From Actinomyces viscosus (GTDB lineage: Bacteria; Bacteroidota; Bacteroidia; Flavobacteriales_D; Crocinitomicaceae), in NCBI GenBank assembly GCA_943326975.2, contig CALPVI020000042.1:1-10067 (forward strand): a stretch of DNA of 10,067 nt. The letters run 5' to 3'. Shown in pieces: positions 7,071 through 10,067 of this stretch; the stretch's first letter is position 1; each line of letters starts with the position of its first letter. The position numbers and the translations under genes were made by a program. Under the pieces are notes generated by a model. It did no database searches, was not told the DNA's origin, and worked only from the letters and a program-made list of their open reading frames with translations.

Positions 7071-7949
7071 ATGAAGATTGCCATACTATCCCGAAATGCA
7101 AATTTGTATTCTACTCAAAGACTTGTAGAAGCAGCGAAATTAAGAGGTCACGAAGCCAATGTTATTGATCATTTGAAATGTAATATTGAAATTGAACAAA
7201 CTGGTCCTTCATTATATTATGGTGATCATTATTTGGAAGGTTATGATGCTGTAATTCCTAGAATTGGTGCTTCGGTTACTTTCTATGGAACAGCTGTTGT
7301 AAGGCAGTTTGAAATGATGAATGTTTTTTCGGCGGTAGGTTCGAGAGGGATTATTCATTCCAGAGATAAATTAAGATGTTTACAAGTATTGTCAAGAGAA
7401 GGTTTAGGATTGCCGAAAACAGTTTTCACAAATTATTCACGTAATGTTGAGCATGTTGTAGAATCTGCAGGAGGTGCTCCTGTTGTGTTGAAATTATTAG
7501 AAGGTACACAAGGCTTAGGTGTAGTTCTAGCTGAAAATCAAAATGCAGCTCAATCTGTTTTAGAAGCGTTTAATGGATTGAAGGCGAGGGTGATTGTACA
7601 AGAATTTATCAAGGAAGCAAAGGGTGCTGACGTAAGGGCATTTGTTGTGGATGGAGAAGTTGTTGGAGCAATGAAACGCCAGGGTAAACCAGGAGAATTT
7701 CGTTCAAATTTACATAGAGGAGGAAGTTCTAGAATAATAGAATTAACAGAAGAGGAAAAAGATACTGCTATTCGCGCTGCAGAAGCTGTAGGTTTAGGAA
7801 TTGCGGGAGTCGATTTATTACAATCTGAAAGAGGTCCCTTGGTGTTAGAAGTAAATTCTTCTCCAGGATTAGAGGGAATTGAAAAAACTACAGGTACAGA
7901 TATTGCTGGAAAAATCATTCAATATATTGAAAGAAACGTAATAAAATGA
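7071..7949 (+). CDS. rimK: RimK-family ATP-grasp alpha-L-glutamate ligase
   Basis: This 292-residue protein is close in length to E. coli RimK (300), which uses ATP to add glutamate residues to the C-terminus of ribosomal protein S6 and can make poly-alpha-glutamate. The N-terminal domain (1-95) contains IPRIGASVTFYGTAVVRQFE. The ATP-grasp part has SRDKLRCLQ with K100, VVLKLLEGTQGLGVVLAE with K141 and the glycine loop, and VQEFI with E178. It continues with DVRAFVVDGEVVGAMKR, FRSNLHRGG, and AGVDLLQSERGPLVLEVNSSPGLEGIE, which supplies metal ligands D248, E260 and N262. These positions agree with the E. coli numbering, so the enzyme should be active. The stop overlaps the next start by four bases (ATGA), implying translational coupling to the M14-like hydrolase. 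Whether the acceptor is S6, another protein or free glutamate cannot be told: rpsF is not in the window. Confidence 0.95.
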   Translation: MKIAILSRNANLYSTQRLVEAAKLRGHEANVIDHLKCNIEIEQTGPSLYYGDHYLEGYDAVIPRIGASVTFYGTAVVRQFEMMNVFSAVGSRGIIHSRDKLRCLQVLSREGLGLPKTVFTNYSRNVEHVVESAGGAPVVLKLLEGTQGLGVVLAENQNAAQSVLEAFNGLKARVIVQEFIKEAKGADVRAFVVDGEVVGAMKRQGKPGEFRSNLHRGGSSRIIELTEEEKDTAIRAAEAVGLGIAGVDLLQSERGPLVLEVNSSPGLEGIEKTTGTDIAGKIIQYIERNVIK

Positions 7950-8914
7950 ATTTAAAGCATAAAAAGTTTGTCATTCTTAATGAAGAAATTCATCCAGGAA
8001 GAGGAGCTCAATTAAATTTAGAAGTTGCTCATTTACATACGCACACACCAGTTCAAGTACCTGTAATTGTAGAGAGAGCAAAAGAGGATGGACCAGTTGT
8101 CTTGTTGATGGCTGGTATGCATGGCGACGAAATTAATGGAATGGAGATTATTCGTCGAGTTATCAGAAAAGGATATCATAAGCCAACTGCAGGTATAATT
8201 ATTTGTATTCCTGTATTTAACATCTTTGGTTTTTTAAATGTTATGCGCGTGTTGCCAGATGGTAGAGACTTGAATCGTAGTTTTCCTGGTGCAAAAAATG
8301 GTTCCTTAGCAAGTCAGTTTGCTTATCATTTTATGAAAGAAATTGCACCGAAAGTTGATTACGTAATTGATTTCCATACAGGTTCAGCACAACGTAATAA
8401 TGTTCCTCAGATTAGATGTGTCTTCAAAGATGCTGCTAGTATGGAATTAGCGAGAATTTTTAATCCTCCTTTTGTTATACATTCTTCTTATATATCAAAA
8501 TCAATTCGTGAATCGATGAGTAGAACACCTGCAAAAATATTATTGTTTGAGGGTGGTAAAACAAATAGCATTGAGGATTCAGTCGTGAAAGAGGGAATTG
8601 ATGGAATCAAGCGTTTTTTGAATCATTTAGAAATGCGTTCGTTTAAAGAGGTTGGTAATCAACGTGAGCCGATTTTCATTAAAGAGCATAAATGGTTAAG
8701 AGCACCAAATTCAGGAATGTTTCAATCTTCTGTTAAAAATGGTGAAAAAGTAAATGCAGGTGCTATACTAGGAATAGTAACAGATCCTTTTGGTAAAATT
8801 GAAAAAAGAATAAAATCACCTATGGAAGGTTATGTTTTTTGTGTAAATGAATCTCCTGTCGTTAACAAAGGTGATGCAATTTTTCATATTGGTAAAAAAG
8901 TAGAATATTTATAG
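7946..8914 (+). CDS. Succinylglutamate desuccinylase/aspartoacylase (AstE/AspA)-family zinc hydrolase
   Basis: This 322-residue cytoplasmic protein belongs to the M14-like AstE/AspA deacylases, which remove acyl groups from the amino group of acidic amino acids. The zinc site is complete: GMHGDE gives H59 and E62, and DFHTG gives H144. DLNRSFPG (108-115) supplies the substrate-binding Asn-Arg pair, and E202 in LFEGG is the likely catalytic base. From about residue 245 the C-terminus forms a beta-rich, lipoyl/biotinyl-like domain (APNSGMFQ, then SPMEGYVFCV), a common extension in this family. The start is fixed by the ATGA overlap with rimK, which places it in one transcript with the ligase. 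It is not part of an arginine succinyltransferase pathway here, since no astABCD genes are present. A role in hydrolysing glutamate amide linkages made by RimK is an attractive inference, but untested. Confidence 0.92.
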   Translation: MNLKHKKFVILNEEIHPGRGAQLNLEVAHLHTHTPVQVPVIVERAKEDGPVVLLMAGMHGDEINGMEIIRRVIRKGYHKPTAGIIICIPVFNIFGFLNVMRVLPDGRDLNRSFPGAKNGSLASQFAYHFMKEIAPKVDYVIDFHTGSAQRNNVPQIRCVFKDAASMELARIFNPPFVIHSSYISKSIRESMSRTPAKILLFEGGKTNSIEDSVVKEGIDGIKRFLNHLEMRSFKEVGNQREPIFIKEHKWLRAPNSGMFQSSVKNGEKVNAGAILGIVTDPFGKIEKRIKSPMEGYVFCVNESPVVNKGDAIFHIGKKVEYL

Positions 8915-8948
8915 ATTTCTTTCATTTTTTCAAACGAAAGAGAATTCT

Positions 8949-8956
8949 TAATTTTG
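8949..8956 (+). promoter_or_regulatory. -7 promoter element TAATTTTG upstream of panB
   Basis: TAATTTTG matches the Bacteroidota consensus TAnnTTTG exactly and ends 20 bp before the panB start. TTC at 8929-8931 stands 17 nt upstream in the -33 position, one mismatch from TTG. It suggests panB can be transcribed on its own as well as by readthrough from the rimK unit. A weak AT-rich inverted repeat (CTTTC at 8919-8923 with GAAAG at 8936-8940) lies just before it and lacks a following T-run. Confidence 0.5.
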
Positions 8957-8976
8957 TGAACTAAATTCGAACAAAA

Positions 8977-9792
8977 ATGTCAGTACATTCAAATATAAAA
9001 AAGGTAACGACACATACCTTGCAGGAAATGAAAAATACGGGTCGTAAAATTACGATGTTAACGGGTTATGATTTTTCTATGGCACGAATCATAGATTCAG
9101 CTGGGATTGATGTTATCTTAGTTGGTGATTCTGCATCGAATGTAATGGCGGGACATGAAACTACTCTACCTATCACATTAGATCAAATGATTTATCATGC
9201 TTCTTCAGTGGTTAGAGCTGTAAATCGTGCTTTGGTAGTTGTTGATATGCCTTTTGGTTCTTATCAAGGGAATTCGAAGGAAGCGCTTTCTAGTGCAATT
9301 CGAATTATGAAAGAATCAGGTGGACATGCCGTAAAGATGGAAGGTGGAATTGAAATCATCGAATCGATTAAACGTATTTTAACAGCTGGAATCCCAGTTA
9401 TGGGGCATTTAGGTTTAACTCCTCAATCTATTTATAAATTCGGAACTTACGTTGTTAGAGCGAAAGAAGAAGAAGAAGCAAATCGTTTGATTGAAGATGC
9501 AAAAGCATTGGAAGCAGCTGGTTGTTTTGCGATTGTTTTAGAAAAAATTCCAGCACATTTAGCTAAATTAGTTGCTGAAACTGTTCAAATTCCGATTATT
9601 GGAATTGGTGCAGGAAATGGGGTAGATGGTCAAGTATTAGTTGTTCACGATATGTTAGGAATTAATAATGAATTCAGTCCACGTTTCTTGCGTAAATACA
9701 ACAATTTGTACGAACAAATGATGAAAGCTTTTCAAGAATATATTTCAGATGTTCAATCTGGTGATTTTCCAAATGAGAAGGAGCAGTATTAG
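8977..9792 (+). CDS. panB: 3-methyl-2-oxobutanoate hydroxymethyltransferase (ketopantoate synthesis)
   Basis: PanB transfers a hydroxymethyl group from 5,10-methylenetetrahydrofolate to alpha-ketoisovalerate, giving ketopantoate, the first committed step to pantothenate and coenzyme A. The 271-residue length is normal. Conserved blocks are all visible: KITMLTGYDFSMARIID (24-40), VILVGDSASNVMAGHETTLP with metal-ligand position D51, VVVDMPFGSYQ with D90, HAVKMEGG with K120 and E122, PVMGHLGLTPQS with H143, VLEKIP with catalytic-position E189, and PIIGIGAGNGVDGQVLVVHDMLG (206-228). The protein forms a cytoplasmic TIM barrel, usually a decamer. The ATG at 8977 follows an A-rich leader and fits family N-termini. 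The gene follows the rimK trio by 62 bp and precedes an RluA-family gene; neither neighbour is in pantothenate synthesis. Confidence 0.97.
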   Translation: MSVHSNIKKVTTHTLQEMKNTGRKITMLTGYDFSMARIIDSAGIDVILVGDSASNVMAGHETTLPITLDQMIYHASSVVRAVNRALVVVDMPFGSYQGNSKEALSSAIRIMKESGGHAVKMEGGIEIIESIKRILTAGIPVMGHLGLTPQSIYKFGTYVVRAKEEEEANRLIEDAKALEAAGCFAIVLEKIPAHLAKLVAETVQIPIIGIGAGNGVDGQVLVVHDMLGINNEFSPRFLRKYNNLYEQMMKAFQEYISDVQSGDFPNEKEQY

Positions 9793-9800
9793 TTTTTTTT

Positions 9801-9835
9801 TAGTCAATAGTCATTAGTTAATAGTCAATAGTGAT
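9801..9835 (+). repeat. Heptanucleotide tandem array, five copies, consensus TAGTCAA
   Basis: Five consecutive 7-mers read TAGTCAA, TAGTCAT, TAGTTAA, TAGTCAA and TAGTGAT, without interruption. The array starts 8 bp after the panB stop codon, directly behind a run of eight T. Confidence 0.85.
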
Positions 9836-9849
9836 GATTATTAATAATC
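9836..9849. repeat. 14-bp perfect palindrome GATTATTAATAATC
   Basis: The sequence equals its own reverse complement and abuts the end of the TAGTCAA array. It is entirely AT except for its two ends, so it could be an operator-like site or simply part of the repeat element; its function is unknown. Confidence 0.7.
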
Positions 9850-9859
9850 TAAAATTTGC

Positions 9860-9881
9860 GGACTGAGCGAAGTCGAAGTCC
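9860..9881. repeat. Small GC-richer inverted repeat (GGACT ... AGTCC) with doubled GAAGTC core
   Basis: GGACT (9860-9864) pairs with AGTCC (9877-9881), and the interior holds two tandem copies of GAAGTC (9869-9880). This is the most GC-rich stretch in the gap. The core CTGAGCGAAGTCGAAG is one I recall from many Bacteroidota intergenic regions, where it appears as a dispersed repeat; that is memory, not a search. Confidence 0.65.
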
Positions 9882-9908
9882 AAAATTCAACATTCAAAAT
9901 TCAAAAAA
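9881..9908 (+). repeat. Second heptanucleotide tandem array, four copies, consensus CAAAATT
   Basis: Four consecutive 7-mers read CAAAATT, CAACATT, CAAAATT and CAAAAAA. The array ends one base before the likely GTG start at 9910, so it forms the whole ribosome-binding region of the next gene. Confidence 0.8.
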
Positions 9909-9909
9909 A

Positions 9910-10067
9910 GTGCTTGAAATATTACATGAAGATAATCACGTTATTGTAGTCAATAAAAAGGCTTCAGATATTGTTCAAGCGGATAAAACGCAAGATCGAA
10001 CTTTGGGCGATGATGTAAAGGATTACTTGAAAGTAAAGTACAATAAGCCGGGTGATGTGTTTTTGGG
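9910..10067 (+). CDS. RluA-family pseudouridine synthase (N-terminal fragment, runs off the right edge)
   Basis: Fifty-two codons are visible before the window ends. The frame reads LEILHEDNHVIVVNKKASD and then DIVQADKTQDRTLGDDVKDYLKVKYNKPGDVFL. This is the opening of RluA/RluD-type enzymes, where 'EDNHVIVVNK' begins the catalytic domain and the HRLDxxTSG-type catalytic motif would follow shortly after the visible end. These enzymes isomerise uridine in rRNA or tRNA. No in-frame ATG exists: upstream the frame is open only back to a TAA at 9850-9852. The candidate starts are GTG at 9910, which fits the family N-terminus, and a less likely TTG at 9856 inside the repeat element. An S4 domain is not seen. 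Placement after panB also occurs in related genomes as I recall. The exact target site cannot be deduced. Confidence 0.85.
   Translation, partial: MLEILHEDNHVIVVNKKASDIVQADKTQDRTLGDDVKDYLKVKYNKPGDVFL

Noticed and set aside
7550..7918. Open frame of 122 codons on the minus strand inside rimK
   Set aside because: It is antisense to well-conserved ATP-grasp motifs and has the Ser/Pro-rich composition of a shadow frame; no promoter element or family resemblance was found.
9860..9881. Terminator of panB
   Set aside because: The inverted repeat has only a 5-bp stem and is not followed by a T-run; the T8 run at 9793-9800 has no hairpin before it. No convincing panB terminator was found.
9801..9908. 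Possible CRISPR array
   Set aside because: The repeats are 7 bp long with no spacers, and no cas gene is present; this is a simple tandem repeat.

Overview
The window looks like chromosome of a Bacteroidota bacterium, most likely a flavobacterium. It is strongly AT-rich, start codons have A-rich leaders without Shine-Dalgarno sequences, and several starts are preceded by the Bacteroidota sigma-A type -7 element TAnnTTTG. The TPR/beta-propeller/OmpA envelope protein is also typical of this phylum. No phage, insertion sequence, CRISPR array, tRNA or rRNA is visible.

Layout. (1) Positions 1-2613, minus strand: two overlapping genes of unknown function. A membrane-anchored protein that reads like a TIM-barrel glycosidase relative comes first. 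A large exported protein follows it and runs off the left edge of the window. (2) 2807-5119, plus strand: a PorE-like envelope protein with TPR, beta-propeller, carboxypeptidase-regulatory-like and OmpA C-terminal domains, expected to sit in the periplasm bound to peptidoglycan. (3) 5133-5909, minus strand: a membrane-anchored GH25 lysozyme, convergent with the OmpA gene and sharing one bidirectional terminator with it. (4) 5984-6355, minus strand: rplS (ribosomal protein L19), with its own promoter and terminator. (5) 6568-8914, plus strand: a three-gene set of retropepsin-like protease, RimK ATP-grasp glutamate ligase and M14-like AstE/AspA deacylase. (6) 8977-9792: panB, for pantothenate and coenzyme A synthesis. 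(7) 9910 to the end: the start of an RluA-family pseudouridine synthase, preceded by a composite repeat made of two different 7-bp tandem arrays around a small inverted repeat.

How the genes may work together. The clearest functional unit is the trio at 6568-8914. RimK forms peptide or amide bonds to glutamate, the AstE/AspA-like enzyme is a zinc hydrolase of a type that cleaves acyl-amino acid amides, and the retropepsin-like protein is a likely peptidase. Together they could write, trim and erase a glutamate-type modification; this is inference, and the substrate cannot be read from the window. The OmpA protein and the GH25 lysozyme both concern peptidoglycan but are transcribed towards each other and need not be coregulated. 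The least explained part is the minus-strand pair at the left edge.
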